Source: Pigmentiphaga aceris (GTDB taxonomy: Bacteria; Pseudomonadota; Gammaproteobacteria; Burkholderiales; Burkholderiaceae_B). Taken from it: a stretch of 64,000 nt of DNA. The stretch is from contig NZ_CP043046.1 in the NCBI RefSeq assembly GCF_008119665.1, positions 5,642,001 to 5,706,000 on the forward strand, written 5' to 3'. The position numbers and the translations under genes were made by a program. Within the stretch, counting starts at the first letter, position 1. Each line of letters opens with the position of its first letter. Positions 1 to 7,653 of this stretch are shown piece after piece. The notes below the pieces were generated by a model. That model saw nothing but the letters and a program-made list of their open reading frames with translations. It did no database searches and was not told where the DNA came from.

Positions 1-176
1 AGCACTTCCTGGCCCGGGCCGTGCCCCTTGACCTCGGCCGACGGACTGTACACGCGCAGCAGCTCGAACGGCAGCCGGAAATTGCGGCCATTGGCGAACG
101 ACACTTCCAGTACCCGCGACTGGGTATGCACCACGATACCGGTGGGCAGCGGCGTATTCTTGTCCAGACCAGCCAT
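1..176 (-). CDS. DUF971 domain protein, 3' part beyond window
   Basis: The minus strand from an ATG at 176 reads MAGLDKNTPLPTGIVVHTQS and then a beta-rich stretch containing LEVSFANGRNFRLPFELLRV. This is the start of the small DUF971 family, related to the N-terminal domain of gamma-butyrobetaine hydroxylase. The frame is open to the window edge, so about 58 N-terminal residues are visible. DUF971 genes in beta-proteobacteria are often next to ubiE, but that cannot be seen here. Function is unknown; a role in Fe-S or cofactor metabolism is only a guess. Confidence 0.8.
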   Translation of the reverse strand, partial: MAGLDKNTPLPTGIVVHTQSRVLEVSFANGRNFRLPFELLRVYSPSAEVKGHGPGQEV

Positions 177-540
177 AGTCCACTCTCTGTTGAACCGTCA
201 ATGGTACTGGAACGGCGCGCGCGGTGGGGGCGACGGCGGCAGCGCAACCCTATATAGGTGCTCCAGCGCGAGCAATAATCCCGCTATACCAGGTAAATGG
301 CGGCGTCGTCTCAGTATTCAAGCGGATGATATCCCTGGCCCTGGCCGCCAGGTTTGCAGTGAGGCCGGCAGACTCAAATGCGCCAATCACACTGCACAAA
401 GCCAATTTCGGCACGTATCGCTGGATATAGGCCGTGAAAGCAGCACCGATGGCACCGCACCATTAAGATACGTTCCCTCGTCCGGCCCGTTCATCCGCGA
501 CTCGATCAGGACACTCAAAGTGTCCGCACCCTTTGCCAGC
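177..540. other. Intergenic region, no gene recognised
   Basis: About 360 bases separate the divergent DUF971 gene from the DUF6311 gene. Open frames here give low-complexity Arg/Ser-rich translations without family resemblance. The region probably holds the two divergent promoters, but I could not pick convincing -35/-10 pairs. The frame of the DUF6311 gene stays open back to base 28, so a longer start cannot be excluded, although that extension does not look like protein. Confidence 0.4.
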
Positions 541-2847
541 ATGTCCCTACCTGCCCATTCAACGCGTTCTATCCGCCCCATCGAGCATGTGCTCGCTGAC
601 TGCTCGCCACTGCTGGCCTACTCATTGGCGCTGCTGACCGGCCTGGCCGTGGTCTGGCGGCTGTTTCCGGCCACCTTCCTGGCCGGTCACGGGCAGATGT
701 TCGACATCGGCGACGCCGCGCAGCACGTGTCGGGCTGGTGGTTCTATGTGAAAGACAGCTGGCATCTGCCACTGTTGCATACCAGCCGCCTGAGTTTCCC
801 GGAAGGCGTCAGCATTGCGTTCACCGACAGCATTCCGTTGGCGGCGCTGCTGTTCAAACCCTTTGCCGCGTGGTTGCCGGCGCATTTTCATTACATCGGC
901 CTGTGGCATGCGGTGGCCTTCGTCACCCAGGCATTGGCCGCTGTCTTCCTGATCCGCAGCCTGGGCGTTCGCCACGCCTGGGGTGCCGTGGTGGCGGCGA
1001 TTTTCGCGCTGACCTGGCCGGCGCTGCTGTTCCGGCTGGGGCACACCTCGCTGCTGACGCATGCAGTTGTGTTGATGGCGCTTGGTTTTTATGTACGCGG
1101 GCGCAGTGGGCAATGGGAGTCGGCATTGCAGGGTTTGGCCCGGCAACCGCCCAGACAGTCGCTCACCCCGTCCTCCCAATGGTCCATGCGCTGGACGCTG
1201 GCCGCGTTCACCGTGCTCCATCTGATTGCGCTGCTGCTGCACCCCTACCTCCTGGCGATGGCGTTTGCGATCTTCACGGCCTGGGTGCTGGATTTGGCTC
1301 TGACGCAGTCGGCAAACGCATCAACGCCCTGGCCGCGTCGGATCGCAGCCGCGTTGGCAACCTTGATTGCCTCGGTCGCGGTTGTCGTCCTGGCGGCCAT
1401 GGCGGTCGGTTACGGGGGCGGTTCCACCGTTGCGGTGGGATACGGCATCTATTCGATGAATCTGGCCGCGCCCTTCTGCGGCGGGCGTTTCCTGGACTGC
1501 GTGCCTGCTGCGCTGTCCAGCCAGCCGCTGGCGGCCTATCACTTTGTTGACGCCACCACCGGCCAGTACGAGGGTTACAACTATCTGGGTCTGGGACTGG
1601 GGCTGATCCTGCTGATCGCCCTGCCCTTGTACGCACGCAAGCTGCCAGGCTTGGTGCGCCGTTCGCCCGCGCTGTTCCTGATCTTGCTGGCGATGGCGGT
1701 GTATTCGCTGTCGAACCGGATCTATTGGCAGCAGACCGAACTGCTCAGTTTCGATCTGCCAGCAAGCCTGCGCCGTCTGGCTGACACCTTCCGTTCCAGC
1801 GGGCGCTTCTTCTGGCCGGTCGGGTATGCGGTGCTTTTCCTGGGGCTGGCAGCCCTGTTGCGCCGTCGCAGTGCCTGGGCGGTGGCGGTAGTCGCGGCGG
1901 CCACGCTGCTGCAATGGGCCGATACCGGCCCGCTGCGGGCACGCATCCAGCATGCTGTTGCCGCCCCCCCGGTGGACGATCTGTCGGCCTGGGCACCGTT
2001 GATGGCGGGCGTGGATACGATCCGGCTGTACCCGCCCTATGACTGCGACAGAACCGAAGCGGCCACTTACTTGCACTGGCAGCGTATGGCGGGTTTTTAC
2101 GGCAAGACCATTGATACCGGGTACATTTCGCGGCCCAGCACGGCTTGCCGCCTGCGTGCTCATGAACTCGACCAGGCTCCGGCCGACAAGACGCTGTATG
2201 TCACGGCGGCGTCGCGGGTATTCGATATGCCCCAGGGCTTCATCACCGCCGCGCAGCAGGGTCAGTGCATTCAGAAAGACAAGGTGGTGGCTTGCGGTCC
2301 GGCTGTTGCGAAGCTGGCGCAGGCAGGTGCTGGAAATACCGGCGTTCAGTCCCTGGGGAGCCAGAACACAGCCGTTCAACTTACGGGCGATCAGCAAGCC
2401 CATGCGCAAGTGGCGGGTGCAAAGCCAGTCCCCACGCTACCGCTGTCTGACCGCCTGAACTGGCCAGCAACGGACCTTCCGACCCTGATCGGCGTGTTGC
2501 AAGGCGATGCGCTGGTGCCCAGAAATCCTGCGGTCGCGGGCTTCCTGAGCTTTGGCCCGTATGCCGCAGTGCCCACCGAATTACCGCCCACCAACGTGCG
2601 CATCGATCTGGACTATTCCAGCCAGGCACCCGCCGGGCAGGTAGTGGGGCATTGGGACGTGGTCCTCGGCTCGACGGTGCTGGCCGAGGGTGACCTGAGC
2701 GGTTCGAACGGAGAACGGCGAACGATTTCCCAGGTGGTTTCACTGGCAGACCGGCAGCCCGGCAGACTGGAAGTGCGCACTCGCTTCGACGCAAAAGGTG
2801 ATCTGCGCTTGTACGGCATTGCCGCTGCACCAGATCGGGCGAAGTAA
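541..2847 (+). CDS. DUF6311 polytopic membrane protein (glycosyltransferase-like)
   Basis: A 768-residue protein from ATG 541. The N-terminal ~500 residues carry many hydrophobic helices (LLAYSLALLTGLAVVW; LILLIALPLYA; ALFLILLAMAVYSLS). They contain a loop with FDIGDAAQHVSGWWFYVKD and LSFPEGVSIAFTDSIPL, the acidic first-loop pattern of DUF6311 proteins, which resemble GT-C-type polyprenyl-sugar-dependent transferases. The last ~250 residues are hydrophilic and probably extracytoplasmic. The gene precedes a polysaccharide export locus on the same strand, so modification of the exported glycan is an inference. No good Shine-Dalgarno is visible; the ATG was chosen because upstream sequence does not resemble protein. 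Confidence 0.75.
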   Translation: MSLPAHSTRSIRPIEHVLADCSPLLAYSLALLTGLAVVWRLFPATFLAGHGQMFDIGDAAQHVSGWWFYVKDSWHLPLLHTSRLSFPEGVSIAFTDSIPLAALLFKPFAAWLPAHFHYIGLWHAVAFVTQALAAVFLIRSLGVRHAWGAVVAAIFALTWPALLFRLGHTSLLTHAVVLMALGFYVRGRSGQWESALQGLARQPPRQSLTPSSQWSMRWTLAAFTVLHLIALLLHPYLLAMAFAIFTAWVLDLALTQSANASTPWPRRIAAALATLIASVAVVVLAAMAVGYGGGSTVAVGYGIYSMNLAAPFCGGRFLDCVPAALSSQPLAAYHFVDATTGQYEGYNYLGLGLGLILLIALPLYARKLPGLVRRSPALFLILLAMAVYSLSNRIYWQQTELLSFDLPASLRRLADTFRSSGRFFWPVGYAVLFLGLAALLRRRSAWAVAVVAAATLLQWADTGPLRARIQHAVAAPPVDDLSAWAPLMAGVDTIRLYPPYDCDRTEAATYLHWQRMAGFYGKTIDTGYISRPSTACRLRAHELDQAPADKTLYVTAASRVFDMPQGFITAAQQGQCIQKDKVVACGPAVAKLAQAGAGNTGVQSLGSQNTAVQLTGDQQAHAQVAGAKPVPTLPLSDRLNWPATDLPTLIGVLQGDALVPRNPAVAGFLSFGPYAAVPTELPPTNVRIDLDYSSQAPAGQVVGHWDVVLGSTVLAEGDLSGSNGERRTISQVVSLADRQPGRLEVRTRFDAKGDLRLYGIAAAPDRAK

Positions 2848-2945
2848 GCGCGACGTCAGCGCAAGCTGAGTACACTGCCGGCCGGGCATTCCCCCGGCTG
2901 GATTCGATCCAGGCTGGCGTGACGCCTGAGCCGAACCTGACTCAA

Positions 2946-2975
2946 GCTTGCGCCAGGATCGCTTGCGCCAGGATC
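2946..2975. repeat. Perfect tandem 15-bp duplication
   Basis: The unit GCTTGCGCCAGGATC occurs twice head-to-tail (2946-2960 and 2961-2975) in the non-coding gap between the DUF6311 gene and the glycosyltransferase gene. It looks like a simple slippage duplication. The rest of the 320-base gap shows no recognisable gene. Confidence 0.85.
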
Positions 2976-3132
2976 GACTTCAGCCCCCACTCCAGACCAG
3001 CGCCACACATCGTCCGCAGCACGACTGCCCGTATCCGGCACCGTGTTTTTGTATCCGAAACTTTCGTGCAACAAACGCGCTCGTCCTCCGGTGAGCGGTA
3101 CTTGCAGAGTGGGTTAGATCCCGCTGCCGACC

Positions 3133-3138
3133 TATAAT
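3133..3138 (+). promoter_or_regulatory. Candidate -10 element for the polysaccharide genes
   Basis: A perfect TATAAT lies 30 bases upstream of the ATG at 3168. No strong -35 stands at 16-18 bp; the best is GGTTAG at 3112-3117 with a 15-bp spacer. It is the clearest promoter-like element ahead of the GT-wzm-wzt genes. Confidence 0.35.
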
Positions 3139-3167
3139 GGTCGATTCCTTTGGCATCAAGATGGTTC

Positions 3168-5480
3168 ATGGCCTTCCACGCCCTTAGACGTCGGCTTCGG
3201 CCGCGAACGCGCCTCAAACAGGCGATTTTTGCAGCAGCCGCTGCCGTCAAGCGGCGCCCCGAGCTGACGCGGCAAGTCATCCGCCTCGTCAGGCTGGTGC
3301 CGCCGCTCGATGCCCGCCTGCGCCGCATTCTGATGCGCCCGCCCGAGCCGATCACGCCGCCGCGTGCGCCCGGCCCGCATCCCCGCGAACTCGCCCGCAT
3401 GGTCACGCGCCTGACGCTGGCCCGTGAAGTGGCCCGCCACAGTGCGCCGCAAGGTGCTGGCGTGGCGCGCCTGTCGAACGGCCGCCGTCCGCGCATGGCC
3501 TACGTGTCGCCGCTGCCGCCGCAAAAAAGCGGCATTGCCGATTACAGCGGCGTGTTGCTGCAATCGCTGCGCGAGTTCTACGACATCACGCTGATCAACC
3601 CCGATGCCAGCAATATCGACCCGTGGCTGACGGCTGATTTCCCGCTGCATGACAGCGAATGGCTGGTCCGCAACGGCTACGCCTTTGACCGGGTGATGTA
3701 TCACTTCGGCAATTCGACCTTCCACACGCACATGCTGGACCTGCTCCAGAAGGTGCCCGGCGTGGTCGTGCAGCACGACTTCTACCTGAGTGGCCTGCGG
3801 CTGTGGCTCTACAACACCGACGAAGACCGCACCGGTTGGTACGACGCGCTGCGCTATTCGCACGGCTGGCAGGCGCTGTCCGATGCCGCCAAGCTGGGCA
3901 ACGATGAAGCACGCGTGATCTATCCGTGCAGCAAGGATGTGATCGATGCCTCGATGGGTGTGCTGACGCACTCGCTGTATTCGAAGCGTCTGGCGGCCCA
4001 CTGGTACAGCCAGGATCACGCCGACCGCATGACGATCGTGCCCTTTGCACAGACCCGACTGGTCGAAGACCAGACAGCAGAAGCACGGTCTGCCGTTCGC
4101 GAAGAGCTTGGCCTGGCAGACGATGAATTCGTGGTCGCCAGCTTCGGCCACATTGCCTACACCAAGCGCAACGACGCGCTGCTCGACGCCTGGGTAGGCA
4201 GCGAGCTGGCCGCCGATCCCAAGGCACGACTGGTGTTCGTGGGTCAGGCAAACGACGGTGACTACGGCCACGGTCTGATCAAACGCGTGAAAGCGCTTGG
4301 CCCGGACGCACGCGTCAGCATCACCGGTTATGCCGACACCAAGACCTACGACAAGTGGTTGCAAGCGGTCGACCTGGCGGTTCAGTTGCGCACGCAATCG
4401 CGCGGCGAAACCTCGGGCACCATTTTCGATTGCCTGACCCAGGCTGTGCCGGTGGTGGTCAACGCCCACGGCTGGGCGGCTGAACTGCCGCATCAGGCGG
4501 TGATCCGCCTCCCCGACGATTTCACCGTCGAACAATTGCGCAACGCCATCGTGCACGCACGCCAAGACCCGGCTGCCTTGCGTGAACAAGGCCAGGCCGG
4601 ACGCAGCTTCGTCCACGCCCAGCACGTACCTGCGGTTGCCGGGCCGGCATACCGTGACGCCATCGAACGCAACTACGCAGCGTACGGCGACGTGCACCGC
4701 GAAATTCTGGCCAGCACCGCCGCCGTGCCGCACGTCAACGACGACGAGCTGCGGGAAATCGCGCTGGGCCTGCTCGACCTGGTGCCGCGTCTGAGCAAGC
4801 CGCAGTGGCTGCTGGACGTGACGGCGCTGAACGATTCGTCCATGTCTTCCGAGCGCGCCGCCCGCTTCCACGCGCTGGCAGACAGCATGATCGCCAACGC
4901 CCCGGACGGCTGGCGCATCGAGCCGGTGTATTTCGACGGTGCCTACTACCGCTACGCCAACCAGAGCACGATGAAGCGCCTGGGGCTGCCGGCCGTGCTG
5001 CCCGACGAGGCGGTGGACGTCCACGCAGGGGATCGCTACCTGAGCCTGGGTCTGAGCGATGTCACCAGCGATGGCATCAACCTGACGCTGACCGCATGGC
5101 AACGACGCGGCGTGTCGCTCAACTGGTTGTTGGTCGATGCTGCCCCCTTGTGGGCACCTGTGCCCCCGCCGCCTGCCGAGCATGTTCCCACCGACCTGTT
5201 CGAAGTGCGCCTGGCTACCTTGCTGCCGCTGGCTGACCGGATCATTGCCGACACGCCTGCATTGGCACAGACCTTGATGAACAAGCTCGACGCTACCGGC
5301 CTGGTACGCCCGCATCGCATGGCCGTCGAGGTCTGCGAACTGGATGCACAAGCGCTGACGGCCCGCCTGGCTGATGCACAGCCCACGCACATCTGGCCGC
5401 GTGGATATGTGGAAACGCGGGCGGTGGCATTGGCAACCGCGCCGTCGACAAGCACCGCAGCCAAACACCCGGAACTCTGA
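3168..5480 (+). CDS. GT4-family glycosyltransferase with a C-terminal half GT-B domain
   Basis: A 770-residue protein. A TTG at 3150 is an alternative start, but ATG 3168 is preferred. Residues 1-105 are basic. Residues ~108-500 are a GT-B glycosyltransferase: PRMAYVSPLPPQKSGIADYS matches the N-terminal motif of this GT4 subgroup, and RGETSGTIFDCLTQAVPVVV is the nucleotide-sugar motif. There E414 is kept, but the second Glu of EX7E is replaced (Cys422, with Asp421 beside it). Residues ~545-740 resemble the N-terminal half of the second GT domain of the 1026-residue protein encoded at 7562-10642, without its EX7E half. The wzm stop-start gap is 5 bases, so the genes are probably one operon. 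Cytoplasmic O-antigen-type chain assembly is inferred from context; the sugar is unknown. Confidence 0.8.
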   Translation: MAFHALRRRLRPRTRLKQAIFAAAAAVKRRPELTRQVIRLVRLVPPLDARLRRILMRPPEPITPPRAPGPHPRELARMVTRLTLAREVARHSAPQGAGVARLSNGRRPRMAYVSPLPPQKSGIADYSGVLLQSLREFYDITLINPDASNIDPWLTADFPLHDSEWLVRNGYAFDRVMYHFGNSTFHTHMLDLLQKVPGVVVQHDFYLSGLRLWLYNTDEDRTGWYDALRYSHGWQALSDAAKLGNDEARVIYPCSKDVIDASMGVLTHSLYSKRLAAHWYSQDHADRMTIVPFAQTRLVEDQTAEARSAVREELGLADDEFVVASFGHIAYTKRNDALLDAWVGSELAADPKARLVFVGQANDGDYGHGLIKRVKALGPDARVSITGYADTKTYDKWLQAVDLAVQLRTQSRGETSGTIFDCLTQAVPVVVNAHGWAAELPHQAVIRLPDDFTVEQLRNAIVHARQDPAALREQGQAGRSFVHAQHVPAVAGPAYRDAIERNYAAYGDVHREILASTAAVPHVNDDELREIALGLLDLVPRLSKPQWLLDVTALNDSSMSSERAARFHALADSMIANAPDGWRIEPVYFDGAYYRYANQSTMKRLGLPAVLPDEAVDVHAGDRYLSLGLSDVTSDGINLTLTAWQRRGVSLNWLLVDAAPLWAPVPPPPAEHVPTDLFEVRLATLLPLADRIIADTPALAQTLMNKLDATGLVRPHRMAVEVCELDAQALTARLADAQPTHIWPRGYVETRAVALATAPSTSTAAKHPEL

Positions 5481-5485
5481 TCGAC

Positions 5486-6277
5486 ATGAATTCTCTGCTA
5501 GCAATATGGCGATTCCGCGGGCTTGCCCGCGCAATCACCGAGCGCGAGTTGCGCACCCGTTATACCGGCTCGTCGCTCGGCCCCTTGTGGCTGGTGCTGC
5601 AGCCGCTGGCCATGGTGTTGGTCTACACCCTGGTGTTCTCGCAGCTGATGCGTGCACGCCTGCCTGGCATCGATTCCAGCTTCGCGTACAGCGTTTACCT
5701 GCTGACCGGGGTGATCAGCTGGAACCTGTTCCTGGAAATCATCCAGAAGAGCAAGAACCTGTTTGTCGAACACGGCAATCTGATCAAGAAAGTGTCCTTC
5801 CCGCGCCTGGTGCTGTATGTGCCGGTGGTGGCGGTGGCGGGCTTCAACTTCCTGATCATGACGATACTGTTCCTGATCTTCACACTGCTGGTGGGCATGT
5901 TCCCGGGCAAGCTGATTCTTGCCGCCATTCCAAGCCTGGTGCTGCTGACCCTGATGGCGGTTGCCATGGGCGTGCTGCTGTCCAGCCTGCAAGTGTTCTT
6001 CCGCGACATCGGCCAGGTGATCGACATCCTGCTGCAGCTGCTGTTCTGGGCCACGCCTATCGTCTACCCGTCCAGCATCCTGCCCGCTGCCATCTTGCGC
6101 GCCATTCAGTGGAATCCGCTGGTGCCGCTGTTCAGCAGTTTGCAGACCATCTTCCTGGAACACCGCCTGCCCGACTTCTCGACCCTGTGGTATCCGGCAG
6201 CGGTGACCGTGGTGTTCGGTTTGTTGGCGACCTACGCCTATCGTCGCCTGTACGGCGCCATCCTGGATGAACTGTGA
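5486..6277 (+). CDS. wzm: Polysaccharide ABC exporter permease
   Basis: A 263-residue ABC-2-type permease with six likely membrane helices. The N-terminal ITERELRTRYTGSSLGPLWL is the conserved amphipathic segment of Wzm/TagG-type transporters, and the length is typical. It would form the inner-membrane channel exporting a lipid-linked polysaccharide together with the ATPase encoded next. The stop TGA overlaps the following ATG by one base, which indicates translational coupling. Recognition as Wzm is firm; the exported glycan is unknown. Confidence 0.9.
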   Translation: MNSLLAIWRFRGLARAITERELRTRYTGSSLGPLWLVLQPLAMVLVYTLVFSQLMRARLPGIDSSFAYSVYLLTGVISWNLFLEIIQKSKNLFVEHGNLIKKVSFPRLVLYVPVVAVAGFNFLIMTILFLIFTLLVGMFPGKLILAAIPSLVLLTLMAVAMGVLLSSLQVFFRDIGQVIDILLQLLFWATPIVYPSSILPAAILRAIQWNPLVPLFSSLQTIFLEHRLPDFSTLWYPAAVTVVFGLLATYAYRRLYGAILDEL

Positions 6278-7653
6278 TGACTACGACTTTGCTGCATGAA
6301 ACGCCTACTGCCGACATAGAGGCGCGGCGGCTCACCCCGGTATTGCGTGCCATCGACCTTGGCAAGGCGTATGCGCCCGGCCGTGGCAAACAGGTGGCGA
6401 TGGACCGCCTGCTGGGTCGCCGTGGCCCGCCGCAGGAACCGCGCTGGGTGTTCCGCAACATCTCGTTCGACATTGCGCGCGGTGAAGCCATCGGCATCAT
6501 CGGCACCAACGGCGCGGGCAAGAGCACGCTGCTGAAGCTGCTGACCTCGACCTCGCTGCCCAGCGAAGGCAGCGTCGAATGCAATGGCGAAATCGCCGCG
6601 CTGCTGGAACTCGGCATGGGTTTCCATCCTGACTTCACCGGCCGGCAAAACGCCTACCTGGCGGGTCAGACACAAGGCCGCACCTACGGTCAGATCAACG
6701 AGGTGATCGACCACATCCGCGAATTCGCGGAACTGGGTGACTACTTCGACCTGCCGCTGCGCACCTATTCCAGCGGCATGGCCGTGCGTCTGGCATTCTC
6801 GGTGGCCACCGCCTTCCGCCCCGACATTCTGGTGGTGGACGAAGCACTGGCCGTGGGCGACGCCTACTTCCAGCACAAGTCGTTTGCCCGCATTCGCCAG
6901 TTCCTGGACGAAGGCACCACGCTGCTGTTCGTGTCGCACGACCCCAGCTCGATCAAGAGCCTGTGCACCCGCGCACTGCTGATCGGCGACGGCAAGCTGC
7001 TGCTCGACAGCACGCCAGACGACGTGCTCGACTTCTACAACGCGATGATTGCCGAGCGCACGCTGGCCAACGAGAAGCAGACCGCGCCCGAGGACTTCAA
7101 CGGCCGCTCGGGCAATGGCCGTGCGCGTTATGACGCCGTTGACCTGATCGCACCGCGCACGGGGCTGGTAAACCAGGGCATCTTCCGCGTCGGTGAACCG
7201 ATGACGGTACGCCTGACCTACACCGCCCACGAGCAGCTCGATGAACTGGTGGCCGGTGTGCTGATCAAGAACCGCGTGGGTGCCGATGCCTTCGGCACCA
7301 ACACCTGGTTCTTGAACATCAAGGACCTGGGCAACAAGCCGGGCGTGCCACGCACGCTCGACTTCGTGTTCGACCAGCTGAACCTGGGCCCGGGCAGCTA
7401 CAGCATCGCAACCGCCCTGCACCGCGATCTGGATCACCTGGGCGAGAGCTACGACTGGTGGGAACGCGCCGCGATCTTCACGGTGGTGTTGCCCAGCGTG
7501 GCCACGCACTTCATCGGCACGGCCGCGCTGCCCCTCAAGGTGGTGTTGGATCCGCCGGGTGTTATTCCTGCGGTGCCTGCGCCTGCTGACCCTGCTGCTG
7601 CGCAGCCCCTGCCGCCGGCAGACCCTGCCAGCGCTGATCAAGCACCAGGCTGA
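6277..7653 (+). CDS. wzt: Polysaccharide ABC exporter ATPase with C-terminal glycan-binding domain
   Basis: A 458-residue protein. A GTG three bases upstream is in frame, but ATG 6277 overlaps the wzm stop. Walker A GTNGAGKST is near residues 76-84, signature YSSGMAVRL near 164-172, and Walker B ILVVDE ends near 189. Residues ~285-430 form the extra C-terminal beta domain of Wzt proteins that recognise a terminally modified O-antigen, so this is the two-domain form rather than the simple KpsT type. The tail is Ala/Pro-rich and its last 92 bases overlap the 3' end of the convergent glycosyltransferase gene. Confidence 0.9.
   Translation: MTTTLLHETPTADIEARRLTPVLRAIDLGKAYAPGRGKQVAMDRLLGRRGPPQEPRWVFRNISFDIARGEAIGIIGTNGAGKSTLLKLLTSTSLPSEGSVECNGEIAALLELGMGFHPDFTGRQNAYLAGQTQGRTYGQINEVIDHIREFAELGDYFDLPLRTYSSGMAVRLAFSVATAFRPDILVVDEALAVGDAYFQHKSFARIRQFLDEGTTLLFVSHDPSSIKSLCTRALLIGDGKLLLDSTPDDVLDFYNAMIAERTLANEKQTAPEDFNGRSGNGRARYDAVDLIAPRTGLVNQGIFRVGEPMTVRLTYTAHEQLDELVAGVLIKNRVGADAFGTNTWFLNIKDLGNKPGVPRTLDFVFDQLNLGPGSYSIATALHRDLDHLGESYDWWERAAIFTVVLPSVATHFIGTAALPLKVVLDPPGVIPAVPAPADPAAAQPLPPADPASADQAPG

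Noticed and set aside
3156..5534. A 792-codon open frame antisense to the glycosyltransferase
   Set aside because: Composition is His/Gln/Val-rich with no family motifs; it is the complement of a real GT gene in high-GC DNA.
6238..7641. Long minus-strand frame opposite wzt
   Set aside because: Wzt motifs on the plus strand are unmistakable.
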